Shown piece after piece: positions 1-8,324 of a stretch of 32,616 bases of DNA. This DNA is from Promethearchaeota archaeon. Lineage in GTDB: Archaea; Asgardarchaeota; Lokiarchaeia; Sigyniarchaeales; SOKP01. The notes beneath the pieces are model-generated. The model was not told the origin of the DNA and searched no databases. It saw nothing but the letters and a program-made list of their open reading frames with translations. Positions within the stretch are counted from its first letter, which is position 1. Each line of letters opens with the position of its first letter. The DNA is taken from NCBI GenBank assembly GCA_030603385.1, contig JAUVXW010000044.1, positions 1-32,616 on the forward strand. The letters run 5' to 3'. Made by a program: the position numbers and the translations under genes.

Positions 1-1622
1 ATATCTTCAATTGTAATATTGATTATCTTACTCGTAGCATCATATATTACATTAACAAAGTTATATTTAGGAAGGTAAGGATTATCAAACCATGGAAAAA
101 AGAACCAATCAAGAGATTCTCCTACAACAGTTTCAAATGCATTTCGAAAATCTGTTAAATCTGCTATTTCAAAATAATTATCTTGGAAAAAATATGTAAG
201 TCCTTCAATAAATTTCTCATGACCTAATGTTAACCTTAATTTTTCGAGGATAGTGTTCGTTTTGGTGTAACCTAAGTACCAATAATTGGTGCCACTTATA
301 AAACAATCAGGAACAGACTGATTAATTTTATTTGGTAAACCATACTCTAGTGAATAATGTCTAACATCATACAATCCCCAATATGGGTTAAATATATTCC
401 AATCAGGGTGAATAACATCTTTATACCAATCTGTAAGCCAACATACTATACCTTCATCTAAAAAGCCCCAATCTACTTGGTCAATTCCAACCAGATTGTA
501 AAACCATTGGTGGGCTGTTTCATATGCAATCACTGTTTCAAGATACCACCAAGGATAATCGTGTGTATCTGCTGCTGTTGAGGCATATACTTGTAAGGGA
601 TATTCCATCCCTCCATAGTAAGTATATTCTTGAACAACATTAAAAGTAGAATAGGGGTATATCCCTAATGAGTTATAAAATAAATCAATAGAATATAGCG
701 CAACATCTAATGCAAAATTTTCCCACAGCCAAGATGAGTTACTAAGATAATAAGTGGAAACAGTAATATTTACATCAGGAATGAGGAATGTCTGTACATC
801 AAAATAACGAGATGCTGAAAAGGTCACCTCTCTTACTGGTAGATGTGGGTTGTAGTGATAAATTGTTCTTCCCCCAGTAGTCATGTTTTCTAGGGGTTCT
901 CCTGTAGCAGCAACAACCATGTTTTCAGGCACATTTATAATTAAATCATAATATGCCATGTCATAATAGAAAGGATCACCAGTTAAAAGATAAGGATCTA
1001 TATTCCATCCATCAAACTCATCATATACACATGGTAAGGGATAACAACTCGCAAATTTGAAAATACGAGAAGAATTAACGTCTGAACCATGATCACTAGC
1101 ACGATCTATACCTCCATCAGGAAGGGTTGTATTAAAAGATATTATAAAGGAAGTACGGTTCCTAGGCTCTAAATCACTAGTTAAATTTACCCACATTAAT
1201 TGACTACTATTAAGGAAATCGAATGCTAATTCTTCTTTAGGATCTTCCAATGTAGTTATGTTTAAAATTTCAATATCCCCGGGCCTTATATTATATTGCA
1301 TACCTGAAGCATAAATATGGAAAGGTATTTGAGTATAATTTACAGAATCATCATTATAATAATCTACCGTTAAATTTCCCAGTACAGTTGAAGTGTCTTC
1401 ATCTAGAAAAACCGAAAGATTATAAGATGAGAATTCATAGCCAGAGAAATTGCCTTTTGAGAATTGTTCGTAATCTGAACTTAATGGTTGAGCATTGAAA
1501 TCGGTTTCTTCATAAAAATTGACAGTTTGAATCCCATTAAGTGAGAATATGGTCCCTAATGTGATTATAGCACTTATTAATCCAATCACTAAGTAAACTA
1601 AGTTTTTTTGTTTGAATTTCAT
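1..1622 (-). CDS. M1-family metallopeptidase-like protein, secreted or membrane-anchored, C-terminus outside window
   Basis: The reading frame runs from ATG at 1622 off the left edge, about 540 residues. Residues 1-30 are a short basic start followed by a hydrophobic stretch, so a signal peptide or N-terminal anchor; the active domain would lie outside the cell. M1 landmarks are in order: a GGMEY motif at residues 337-341 (matches GAMEN), the zinc helix at 367-371, the third ligand Glu390 in a DEG motif with exactly 18 residues between, and a candidate catalytic Tyr452 in GYTKT. The zinc helix reads YETAH, not HEXXH: the first zinc-ligand His is Tyr367 (codon TAT at 522-524), while the catalytic Glu368 and His371 are kept. 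M1 enzymes normally cleave N-terminal residues from peptides; this one may bind zinc poorly or be a pseudo-peptidase. The fold assignment is firm, the activity doubtful. Confidence 0.85.
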   Translation of the reverse strand, partial: MKFKQKNLVYLVIGLISAIITLGTIFSLNGIQTVNFYEETDFNAQPLSSDYEQFSKGNFSGYEFSSYNLSVFLDEDTSTVLGNLTVDYYNDDSVNYTQIPFHIYASGMQYNIRPGDIEILNITTLEDPKEELAFDFLNSSQLMWVNLTSDLEPRNRTSFIISFNTTLPDGGIDRASDHGSDVNSSRIFKFASCYPLPCVYDEFDGWNIDPYLLTGDPFYYDMAYYDLIINVPENMVVAATGEPLENMTTGGRTIYHYNPHLPVREVTFSASRYFDVQTFLIPDVNITVSTYYLSNSSWLWENFALDVALYSIDLFYNSLGIYPYSTFNVVQEYTYYGGMEYPLQVYASTAADTHDYPWWYLETVIAYETAHQWFYNLVGIDQVDWGFLDEGIVCWLTDWYKDVIHPDWNIFNPYWGLYDVRHYSLEYGLPNKINQSVPDCFISGTNYWYLGYTKTNTILEKLRLTLGHEKFIEGLTYFFQDNYFEIADLTDFRNAFETVVGESLDWFFFPWFDNPYLPKYNFVNVIYDATSKIINITIED

Positions 1623-1790
1623 AAATCACCCTAGTATGGTTTCTTATATATTTTTTATGCATGGCAAATGGCAGAAATGTAATATATAATTACAATCTAT
1701 GATCTAATAGTTGAAAAAAAATTCATTTTGACTTAAAATCCCTATATCATTCTCGTGAAATTTTTTATTAAAAGATCATTACTAATTTAT

Positions 1791-1976
1791 ATGGCACAAC
1801 AAGAAGATTCAAAGAAAGAAGAATTTGCTAAGGAATTTATGGCAGAAGAAGGTTTGAAAGGTAAGGCCAGAAGAATAAAAATTATGAAAATTATTGAGAC
1901 AGTTGGTTATGATAAGGGAAAGATTAAAACTGCCTTAGCTCGTTCTACTATCACTGACAGGATTCAACATGATTAA
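1791..1976 (+). CDS. Small charged helical protein of unknown function
   Basis: 61 residues if started at ATG 1791; an in-frame GTG at 1755 would add 12 mostly hydrophobic and basic residues, but the protein from MAQQED onward is uniformly charged and helical, so I prefer 1791. The sequence is rich in Lys and Glu, with a basic patch (GKARRIKIMK) near residues 24-33 and no Cys or obvious domain. It lies 37 bp upstream of serS on the same strand and may be co-transcribed with it. I do not recognise the family; the basic patch could bind nucleic acid, but that is a guess. Confidence 0.55.
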   Translation: MAQQEDSKKEEFAKEFMAEEGLKGKARRIKIMKIIETVGYDKGKIKTALARSTITDRIQHD

Positions 1977-2013
1977 AAAATTTAATTTTCCAAAACAATA
2001 ATGGAGATTTAGA

Positions 2014-3303
2014 ATGCTTGATATAGAGTTATTTCGAACAAATCTTGAAAAAGTAATCGAATCAGAAAAGAAACGGTTTAAGGATCCTTCAAATGCAGAA
2101 AAAGTCTTAGAGTATGATATTAAGTGGCGAGAAGTCTTACAAAGATTGCAAGATTTAAGGAAACAGCGAAACGATATTTCTGCCCAAATTGGGGAATTGA
2201 GAAAAAAAGGAGAAAACCAAAAAGCCGAGGAAGCAATCAAAAAATCTAAAGAAATAAAAACAGAAATAGATGAATTAGAAAAAAAAAGAACTGATTTTTT
2301 TGACCAACGAGAAAAATATCACTATATCGTTGGAAATATTTTACATGATTCTGTTCCTATTGGTGAAACTGAAGAGGATAATGAAATTGTAAGACATGTC
2401 GGTGAAATACCAAAATTCGAGTTTAAACCACTATCTCATGTTGATTTAATCACCATAATTGATGGGGCTGATACAAAGAAAGGATCTGAAGTAGCAGGAT
2501 CAAGATTTTACTACCTTAAAGGAGATATTGTTCACTTAAATTTAGCACTATTGAAATTTGCACTAGATAAACTTACTAGCAAAAATTACATTCCAATATG
2601 GACCCCCTTTTTCACTAAACATGAAATAATGAAGGCTGCAGCAGAATTAGCGGATTTTGAAGATCAGCTTTATAAGATCGAGGGGGAAGACCTTTTCATG
2701 ATTGCTACTTCCGAACAGACTTTAGCTGCTTATCATTATGACGAAATAATCGATCCTGATAAATTACCACTTAAATATGCTGGAATTTCTTCCTGTTTTA
2801 GAAGAGAAGCAGGATCCCACGGAAAGGATACACTAGGAATATTTAGAGTGCATCGATTTGAAAAAGTAGAACAATTTATATTCTGTAAACCTGAAGATTC
2901 ATGGAAATACCATGAGGAGTTAATGGCAAATTCGGAAGAGATTTTTAAAGAATTGAAGCTTCCTTATAGAATTGTAAACATTGCTTCTGGAGAATTAAAT
3001 GACAATGCTGCTAAGAAATATGATTTAGAGGTATGGTTTCCTGCCTCAGAAACGTATCGTGAATTAGTCTCATGTAGCAATTGTTTAGATTATCAAGCAA
3101 GAAAACTGAAAATTAGAATGGGTAAGGTTGGTAGTAATCAAGTTAAGGAAATTTTACACACTCTAAACTCAACGGCAATAGCAACATCGCGCACCATTTG
3201 TTGTATTTTAGAAAATTACCAACAAGAAGACCATTCAATATCCATTCCTAAAGTGCTTCAAAAATATATGAATGGCAGAAAGATTATTAAACCAATAAAA
3301 TAG
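2014..3303 (+). CDS. serS: Seryl-tRNA synthetase, cytosolic class II
   Basis: Charges tRNA-Ser with serine using ATP. Residues 1-110 are the long antiparallel coiled-coil tRNA-binding arm (repeated Lys/Glu/Leu heptads). The class II catalytic core follows: motif 2 is seen as CFRREAGSHGKDT with a downstream FRVHRFEKVEQF, and motif 3 as ATSRTICCILENYQ near the C-terminus, with the TLNSTAIATSR serine-pocket segment in front. The length of 429 residues fits the ordinary bacterial/archaeal type, not the rare methanogen type. The start ATG 2014 gives the expected MLDIELFR opening. It sits between a small basic protein and a coiled-coil protein (15-bp gap to the latter). The cognate tRNA-Ser(CGA) lies at the other end of the window. 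Confidence 0.96.
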   Translation: MLDIELFRTNLEKVIESEKKRFKDPSNAEKVLEYDIKWREVLQRLQDLRKQRNDISAQIGELRKKGENQKAEEAIKKSKEIKTEIDELEKKRTDFFDQREKYHYIVGNILHDSVPIGETEEDNEIVRHVGEIPKFEFKPLSHVDLITIIDGADTKKGSEVAGSRFYYLKGDIVHLNLALLKFALDKLTSKNYIPIWTPFFTKHEIMKAAAELADFEDQLYKIEGEDLFMIATSEQTLAAYHYDEIIDPDKLPLKYAGISSCFRREAGSHGKDTLGIFRVHRFEKVEQFIFCKPEDSWKYHEELMANSEEIFKELKLPYRIVNIASGELNDNAAKKYDLEVWFPASETYRELVSCSNCLDYQARKLKIRMGKVGSNQVKEILHTLNSTAIATSRTICCILENYQQEDHSISIPKVLQKYMNGRKIIKPIK

Positions 3304-3317
3304 ATATAATTAGAGTA

Positions 3318-4550
3318 ATGATTGAAAAAAACTTAGAGGGTTTTGAAGAATTTTATACTGAAAAAATTAATTCTCTTTTTTCAAAAATAAAAAAGGCTCT
3401 AAAGAAGTTAATTTTAGAAATAAGGAATAATTTAATCGAAATTAAAGTATGTTTAGATCATTTCTTAGAAGCTGGAAAGGAAAAAATTGATCAGAAGGCT
3501 CAAAAGTCTCTTAATTTTTTTTCAGATCGAATTAGAAAAGAAATAAATGAGATTGAAGTTCCTGAAGAGGAAATAACCTATGACAGTACATTGGATTTAC
3601 TAAATTCGATTAAGAAATTATTTACAAGCGTTAATGAAATTGCGAAAAAATCACTACCGAAATTTCAGAAAGAAGTCCAACCTCAAATTAAAGAATTAAA
3701 CTATATAACTCGCAAATTAGGCAAAAAACAAGCTGAATTAGACGATTTTTTAAGAAAGAAATATAATGAGGTAAAAGAAGCCGAATATCTATTAAAGAAA
3801 TTGCCTAAAATCTTTACACTAAAAGAAAATATTGAACACGCTAAAGCAGATTTAGATAAGTTTGAAACTGAATTAGAAGAGAGGAAAAAGAGACAAAATG
3901 AATTAAATACACAACTTATAGAACTTGAAAAAAATAATTTATTTAAGGAATTGGAAATCGAAAAAGATAAACAATTTCAGCTACAATTGAAAATAAATGA
4001 TGAAATCGGCTTTAAAAAAGCTCTAAAGAAATTTAAATTTGAACTAGAAAAAGGAACTTCTCATGTTCCTAATATAGATTTAAATTATTTGAGAGATTTT
4101 CTTAAAAATCCGATTAGGATACTCTCTTCTGAAAGAAAAGATTTACCCAAATTTACTAGTTTAATGGTCCAATTAAGACACGCACTAGAAGAAAATAGAT
4201 TAAATCTTAAAACAGATACTAAACAAAAAACAATTGAGCATATCAATGCAATCTTCGATGAAAAAATACTTCAAACATATATCGAAGAATACTTAAAGCT
4301 TAAAGAAGAAATAAAAGCAGTAGAAGGAAAAATTCAAGTAGCAGGTTTAGCTGAGAAATTAAAGGAATTGAAAAATGAAATATCAACTAATACAGTCAAA
4401 CTCGAGCATACTAATAATGATTATGACAGAAAAAATAAAGATTATACTAGATACCTAAATTCTTTAAAAAATGATAGAGAGGAATTCCAATCGCTTTTAG
4501 AGGAAATATTAGGAGAAAAAGTAAAACTAAATATTGTATTTACTTTTTAA
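3318..4550 (+). CDS. Long coiled-coil protein of unknown function
   Basis: 410 residues, almost entirely charged alpha-helix. Coiled-coil heptads are clearest at residues about 120-240 and 325-395, rich in Glu, Lys and Leu. A less charged central segment (about 245-290, containing VPNIDLNYLRDFLKNP) may be a small folded hinge. No signal peptide, membrane helix, cysteine cluster or Walker motif is visible, so it is not an SMC/Rad50-type ATPase. It starts 15 bp after serS and is probably on the same transcript; its stop overlaps the convergent cofC stop by a few bases. Proteins of this kind are common in Asgard genomes; a structural or scaffolding role is inference only. Confidence 0.75.
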   Translation: MIEKNLEGFEEFYTEKINSLFSKIKKALKKLILEIRNNLIEIKVCLDHFLEAGKEKIDQKAQKSLNFFSDRIRKEINEIEVPEEEITYDSTLDLLNSIKKLFTSVNEIAKKSLPKFQKEVQPQIKELNYITRKLGKKQAELDDFLRKKYNEVKEAEYLLKKLPKIFTLKENIEHAKADLDKFETELEERKKRQNELNTQLIELEKNNLFKELEIEKDKQFQLQLKINDEIGFKKALKKFKFELEKGTSHVPNIDLNYLRDFLKNPIRILSSERKDLPKFTSLMVQLRHALEENRLNLKTDTKQKTIEHINAIFDEKILQTYIEEYLKLKEEIKAVEGKIQVAGLAEKLKELKNEISTNTVKLEHTNNDYDRKNKDYTRYLNSLKNDREEFQSLLEEILGEKVKLNIVFTF

Positions 4551-5281
4551 AAGTTATTTTTTTTCTTTTTAATTTCAAACACACGATTGTTATTATTCTT
4601 TTTTATTATTGTTGATTTTAAATTTTTCTTTAAAAATTTATATGTTTCGGTGTTAGTTAAGTTAAATATTTCCAAATACATATACGACAAATATAAATCT
4701 TGAGGAATATCTACATCCCAACTAGCTTTGAATGAATCGTAAATACTAATCTTTAAGTTCCGACTTTGAGCATCTTTTAATAAGGCAACAAATGAAGGAA
4801 TGTTTGTATTTGAAAAATGGGTAGGCAGAATGTCGGGGGGATTTCTTCCGAAGATAGAGATTCCTGCTGAGTGAATTGCAGGACAAACAACAAGCTGGTT
4901 TAATTTCATTAAATTACTGATTTCCATTAAATTATTTTCGGATATTAATATTACATCCAAAAAAGTAAATATAGTACTAACCGCATCATAATCTTTTATT
5001 GCAATATTGTTTAGGTCATTGATTACTAAATCAAAAGATTTACGTGGACGAGTGAGCTCTTCTTTAATTCCAATTAATCCAAACTCTTCTGCTAGGTCTA
5101 AAATCTCTTCGTTATGGCAATAAATTATCTTACAGTCGAAGCATTCAACATTCTGGACTTTTTTTACCAAGTCTTTAAACATGGCTATAGTTAAATCCTT
5201 AAGTAATTCTTTTGGAAAACAATCCCTAAGACGTGATTTTGTCCTTGATAAAGGAGCAACGGGAATCAATAAGGTACTCAT
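4547..5281 (-). CDS. cofC: 2-phospho-L-lactate guanylyltransferase (CofC family)
   Basis: Nucleotidyltransferase that activates 2-phospholactate (or a related phospho-acid) with GTP for coenzyme F420 biosynthesis. The N-terminus carries the CofC signature LLIPVAPLSRTKSRL, the nucleotide-binding segment of this MobA-like Rossmann family, followed by the LTIAMFKDLV helix. The central region is more divergent than usual: the expected acidic motif appears as TFLDVILIS. An upstream ATG at 5335 would add 18 hydrophobic residues; I take ATG 5281 because it begins exactly at the conserved strand. The C-terminal 40 residues are a Lys/Asn-rich extension. The gene converges on the coiled-coil gene with overlapping stops. 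It implies F420 use, as expected in archaea. Confidence 0.8.
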   Translation of the reverse strand: MSTLLIPVAPLSRTKSRLRDCFPKELLKDLTIAMFKDLVKKVQNVECFDCKIIYCHNEEILDLAEEFGLIGIKEELTRPRKSFDLVINDLNNIAIKDYDAVSTIFTFLDVILISENNLMEISNLMKLNQLVVCPAIHSAGISIFGRNPPDILPTHFSNTNIPSFVALLKDAQSRNLKISIYDSFKASWDVDIPQDLYLSYMYLEIFNLTNTETYKFLKKNLKSTIIKKNNNNRVFEIKKKKNNF

Positions 5282-5368
5282 AATCTTCGAATAATTAAAT
5301 ACTCTTAAAATATAAAATGAAGTTATTGAAGACAAAAATAAACTTTAATATTTAAGATTATTTAGTAC

Positions 5369-5932
5369 CTATTTTAAATTATTTAAAATTTGAACTGATA
5401 ATGATTCAAAGGCTTTATCGATGTTCTCATTTGATTTTGCTGAAGTTTCAATATATTGTACATTATAGAGATCGGATTTTTCTTCTGCATCCTCAAATAA
5501 AACCAACCTTTCATCTTTTTTATCAATCTTATTACCAATAATCATAAAGGGAATCTCTCCACTTAATTCCTTTAATTTAGAAATCCAAAAATCAATGTTA
5601 TCGAAAGATTCTCTATTTATAACATCGTATACTACAAAAGCACCAACAGCTTGGACAAAATAATATTCATTGCTAAATAATTTATCGTGCTGACCACCTA
5701 AATCCCAGAAATAAAGTTTAAATCCTTTTTGTTTAACATCTTCTTTCAATTTGGGATTTTTTATATCGAGTCTATCTACTATCATACTTAAATCTATTTC
5801 CTTAATTAAAAAATTAGCTCCGACAGTTTGTATGTATTCTTCACTAAATAAATCATCTACATATCGTGCTAAGAGACTAGTTTTTCCTACTCCCGCATCT
5901 CCACACAGAATCACTTTACCGCGATATGACAT
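5369..5932 (-). CDS. Rab/Ras-superfamily small GTPase
   Basis: GTP-binding switch protein of 187 residues with all five G motifs: G1 GDAGVGKT (residues 11-18), G2 Thr in TVGANF (about 36), G3 WDLGGQ (76-81), G4 NKID (134-137), G5 TSAK (163-166). Switch II is DLGGQ, closer to Arf/Rag than to the Rab DTAGQ, but the overall plan is Rab-like. About 15-20 extra residues lie between switch I and strand 3 (IVDRLDIKNPKLKEDVKQKG), where Rab proteins have a short beta turn. The C-terminus ends ILNNLK with no cysteine, so no eukaryote-style prenylation. An AGGGGG ribosome-binding site lies 9 nt upstream of ATG 5932. Such GTPases are greatly expanded in Asgard archaea; the partner is unknown. Confidence 0.93.
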   Translation of the reverse strand: MSYRGKVILCGDAGVGKTSLLARYVDDLFSEEYIQTVGANFLIKEIDLSMIVDRLDIKNPKLKEDVKQKGFKLYFWDLGGQHDKLFSNEYYFVQAVGAFVVYDVINRESFDNIDFWISKLKELSGEIPFMIIGNKIDKKDERLVLFEDAEEKSDLYNVQYIETSAKSNENIDKAFESLSVQILNNLK

Positions 5933-6051
5933 ACAATATTACCCCCTAATATTTTTTGCCTAATTTTTGATTTATATTATTTATGTTTTTAAGTAAAATA
6001 TATATTTTTTTAAAAATTTTGAATTAGATTATTTGTTTTAAATAATAATAT

Positions 6052-6888
6052 TTACCTTGTATATTGTACTTTTTTAGTTGTTAATTTAATTAATTTGCAC
6101 TGGCTTGTAATAAAATATTTGAAGAGATGCTCATAGCCTATAATTTGTTTTGGAGTACCATGCTCTAACCATAATCCTGAAGTATATTCTGGTGCTTCTT
6201 TTACCTGATCGAGGGTAGTAAGCAAGAATTGGTTATCTACAATTAATAATCCAAAGGGTAATACACTATCTCCTTCAATTGAGTGGATTACGACAGATAC
6301 TTTTAGTAGTTTTTTAATTTCTTCTTTTAAAACTTCGTTATATTTCAATGCGATAACAATCTGGATATCGGTAGAAAATTTTTTATTCCATAGTTCTCGT
6401 AAAACCCATTCGTATCCTCCTAATTCATTCATAAGTAAGTCAGGAGTAAGAATAAAAAAGATTCGTTCTTTTGCAGTATTGATAAGTTCTTTTATTTTTT
6501 TCCTGATTTTTAATCTTGAACTTATTGCCCAAACACGAGGTTCAGTTTCTTCTTGAGTAATCTCAAGTTCAGTAATCACTTTCTCTAGTACTAGTGTATC
6601 TTCAATCTTTCGCTTGTATTCATCTCGTATTGCCTTAAATATCTTTGGTATGGGAATCACTTGGTAATTAGCCCCTCTCTTAATAGGTTCTTTTTGAATG
6701 AAGCCCTTATCTATTAATCTGTTTAAAGAATCATAAACTCTTGCTCTATCTACTCCTGAATGTTTAGCAATGTCAGCAGGGCTTAATATCTTATATTTAC
6801 ATAAAGTTAGCAATACTTTTGAATCATTTTTGGTAAAATTTAATGATTGAAGTGCTTCCTCAATTTCAGATTCTTCTAGTTCAGTCAT
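6052..6888 (-). CDS. TrmB-family transcriptional regulator
   Basis: 278 residues. Residues 10-75 are the TrmB-type winged helix (LNFTKNDSKVLLTLCKY... SPADIAKHSGVDRARVYDSLNRLIDKGFIQ), followed by a helical linker to about residue 120 and a C-terminal PLD-like effector domain (IFFILTPDLL, then GLLIVDNQFLL). In known TrmB proteins this domain binds sugars or other ligands; no HKD catalytic motif is seen here. The gene lies alone between the Rab-like GTPase and a long non-coding stretch, so its target cannot be read from context. The family call is good; activator or repressor status is unknown. Confidence 0.85.
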   Translation of the reverse strand: MTELEESEIEEALQSLNFTKNDSKVLLTLCKYKILSPADIAKHSGVDRARVYDSLNRLIDKGFIQKEPIKRGANYQVIPIPKIFKAIRDEYKRKIEDTLVLEKVITELEITQEETEPRVWAISSRLKIRKKIKELINTAKERIFFILTPDLLMNELGGYEWVLRELWNKKFSTDIQIVIALKYNEVLKEEIKKLLKVSVVIHSIEGDSVLPFGLLIVDNQFLLTTLDQVKEAPEYTSGLWLEHGTPKQIIGYEHLFKYFITSQCKLIKLTTKKVQYTR

Positions 6889-7314
6889 GTTTAGTATAAA
6901 TTGTCTTGAAATCTAAATTAAAAACGCAATTATTTTTTCAACTATAATGAAATAGTCAAACATCTTATATTTTAATGTTATTTTTTAGAAAAAATTTGGA
7001 TAAAAAAGATTGGATGAAAATAATTAATGTTTCAAGCGTAAACCATTTAATTTTTATCTTAAAAACGATAGAATCTAAAAAATTTAAATTGCGTTATTTT
7101 CATGTTTCAATTTAGTTAAACTTAGATTTTTTGAAACTGTGGCTGCGATAAAAATTTAACAATGGTTAATATTAGGTTAACAAATTTTCGTTAAGATTTA
7201 TTGAATTATTAATAAAAGTGAAAAATCGAAAAATTAAGAAATAAAGCGTTTATTTCCGACAAAACTAAAAAATAGTTTTTATTAGAAATTAATATCATAT
7301 TAATAAAACGATCT
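6889..7314. other. Gene-free AT-rich stretch
   Basis: About 425 bp without a supported gene on either strand, between the divergent TrmB-like gene and the histone upstream region. I see frequent stops in all frames and A/T runs. Two copies of TGTTTCAA occur (7027-7034 and 7103-7110); the second forms an inverted pair GTTTCAA / TTGAAAC at 7104-7110 and 7131-7137. No RNA gene or clear hairpin of useful GC content was found. Confidence 0.5.
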
Positions 7315-7342
7315 AATTTTCGAACATAACGATTCGAAAATT
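7315..7342. promoter_or_regulatory. Perfect inverted repeat upstream of histone gene
   Basis: Arms AATTTTCGAA (7315-7324) and TTCGAAAATT (7333-7342) are perfect reverse complements separated by 8 bp. A third partial copy, AATTCGAA, lies at 7361-7368. The site is about 35 bp upstream of the histone TATA box, a usual place for an archaeal activator or repressor dimer. The regulator is not known; the divergent TrmB-like protein is one candidate by position only. Confidence 0.45.
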
Positions 7343-7375
7343 TTCTATGAAGAGATTATCAATTCGAATCATAAC

Positions 7376-7388
7376 ATTTATATAATAG
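7376..7388 (+). promoter_or_regulatory. TATA box for histone gene
   Basis: ATTTATATAATAG matches the archaeal TATA element. A start of transcription about 25 bp downstream (near 7410) would give a leader of about 45 nt ending in GGAGG at 7443-7447, well spaced from ATG 7456. This is a stronger ribosome-binding site than most genes here have, as expected for an abundant protein. Confidence 0.5.
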
Positions 7389-7455
7389 AAATGTGTAGTT
7401 ATAATTAATTAACATCTAAATAATAATTCAATAAAAATAAAGTGGAGGAATAAAA

Positions 7456-7512
7456 ATGGCTAAAAAAGCACCTGCTAAAAAATCTGAAGGGTACATCGCC
7501 AAAAGGACTTAG
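7456..7512 (+). pseudogene. Detached N-terminal tail of histone (18 codons then TAG)
   Basis: ATG 7456 follows a good GGAGG site and encodes MAKKAPAKKSEGYIAKRT, an Ala/Lys-rich segment like the N-terminal tails of some Asgard histones, then stops at TAG 7510-7512. The histone fold continues directly downstream in another frame, which itself has a TAA at 7521-7523. A single-base change therefore does not restore one clean frame; at least two changes are needed. I read this as the 5' part of the same gene. It could also be a true leader peptide. Confidence 0.5.
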
Positions 7513-7523
7513 GGATTCCCTAA

Positions 7524-7718
7524 TTGTCCGGGTATGCGCCTATCCGCAGATTAATGAAGAAGGAGGGAGCGGACTTAGTTGCCGCAGAAGCTCTTGACAA
7601 ATTAATTAATTTCTTAGAGAGTTCAGCAGCTACTGCCACTAAGGACGCGATCAAAGTTTGCAAAGAAGATAAGCGTAAGAGAGTAACTGCCGCGGATATT
7701 CGCGCTGCAACTCGATAA
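7524..7718 (+). CDS. Archaeal histone fold protein
   Basis: DNA-packaging protein of the HMf type. The fold begins with YAPIRRLMKKEGADLV (compare the APIGRIIKNAGAERV type in other archaea), then the central helix ALDKLINFLESSAATATKDA and the end KRKRVTAADIRAATR, which is the canonical helix 3 with its TxxDI motif. The open frame begins at a poor TTG (7524) with no strong ribosome-binding site; the real translation start is probably ATG 7456 through a tail now out of frame. Codon use and GC are clearly higher than the flanks, in line with a highly expressed gene. The fold is certain; the intactness of the gene is not. Confidence 0.9.
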   Translation: MSGYAPIRRLMKKEGADLVAAEALDKLINFLESSAATATKDAIKVCKEDKRKRVTAADIRAATR

Positions 7719-7767
7719 AATACTTCAGTATTTAAATATTTAAGATTAATTTTTTTTCTTTTTTTAT
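7718..7767 (+). terminator. Hairpin and T-runs after histone
   Basis: AAATACT (7718-7724) and AGTATTT (7727-7733) are perfect reverse complements right at the stop codon, and two long T-runs follow from 7750 to about 7767. T-rich tracts terminate archaeal transcription; the site also separates the gene from the convergent HIT gene. Confidence 0.45.
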
Positions 7768-7776
7768 TGATAGGTT

Positions 7777-8301
7777 TTAGAAATTTTCAAAGAATTCTCT
7801 ATTCAAGTATTTATTAATATTCTCCTCGATTTTCTTTTTTACTGCCTCTAAACCTTCAGGTAATACACGAGTTTTTCCAACTATATCAATAAATCCAAGT
7901 TCAGACCCATATCTCGGAATCAAATGAAAATGTAGGTGTTCAATGGTACCACCTGCATTTCTTCCTTGGTTAATACCAATATTATAACCTTTGGGATTAT
8001 ACAGATCATTCAGTAGTAGTTGAATTCCTTGTATTGCTCGGGTTATATGCAGTAATTCCTCTTTGGTTAAATCAAGGAATTTTGTTATGTGTCTCTGAGT
8101 TACAATCATTAAATGTGCAGGATTGTATGGATACAAATTCAAAACAATAAAGCATAAATCATCTTCATATACCTTTAAAGACACAACACGCTCATCATTG
8201 TCCCTTACAGCACATAGGATACAATCTACATTTGGTCTTGCTTTCCCTTGAACATAATCTAGCTTTCCTAAAGCTTGTAACCAATCTTTAAAAACGGACA
8301 T
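7777..8301 (-). CDS. HIT-family nucleotide hydrolase/transferase (Ap4A-hydrolase-like)
   Basis: Histidine-triad protein of 174 residues that acts on phosphoanhydride bonds of nucleotides such as diadenosine polyphosphates or AMP conjugates. The catalytic triad HLHFHL is at residues 122-127 (His122, His124, His126). A CILC motif at 27-30 marks the zinc-binding subtype common in archaea and Actinobacteria. The segment NPAHLMIVTQRHI (about 60-72) is the conserved substrate-side strand, and a C-terminal GFIDIVGKTRVLPEGL stretch is typical of the Ap4A type. It follows the DUF2299 gene by 23 bp, probably on the same transcript. Exact substrate unknown. Confidence 0.92.
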   Translation of the reverse strand: MSVFKDWLQALGKLDYVQGKARPNVDCILCAVRDNDERVVSLKVYEDDLCFIVLNLYPYNPAHLMIVTQRHITKFLDLTKEELLHITRAIQGIQLLLNDLYNPKGYNIGINQGRNAGGTIEHLHFHLIPRYGSELGFIDIVGKTRVLPEGLEAVKKKIEENINKYLNREFFENF

Positions 8302-8324
8302 ACACCATAATTTTTATTTTTAAA

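Noticed and set aside
1935..2240. Minus-strand frame opposite the serS start
   Set aside because: Antisense to the conserved seryl-tRNA synthetase N-terminus; Ser/Phe-rich composition typical of a shadow frame.
7500..7530. Programmed frameshift in the histone message
   Set aside because: No slippery heptamer or downstream pseudoknot is evident, and the target frame itself contains TAA 7521; error or decay is simpler.
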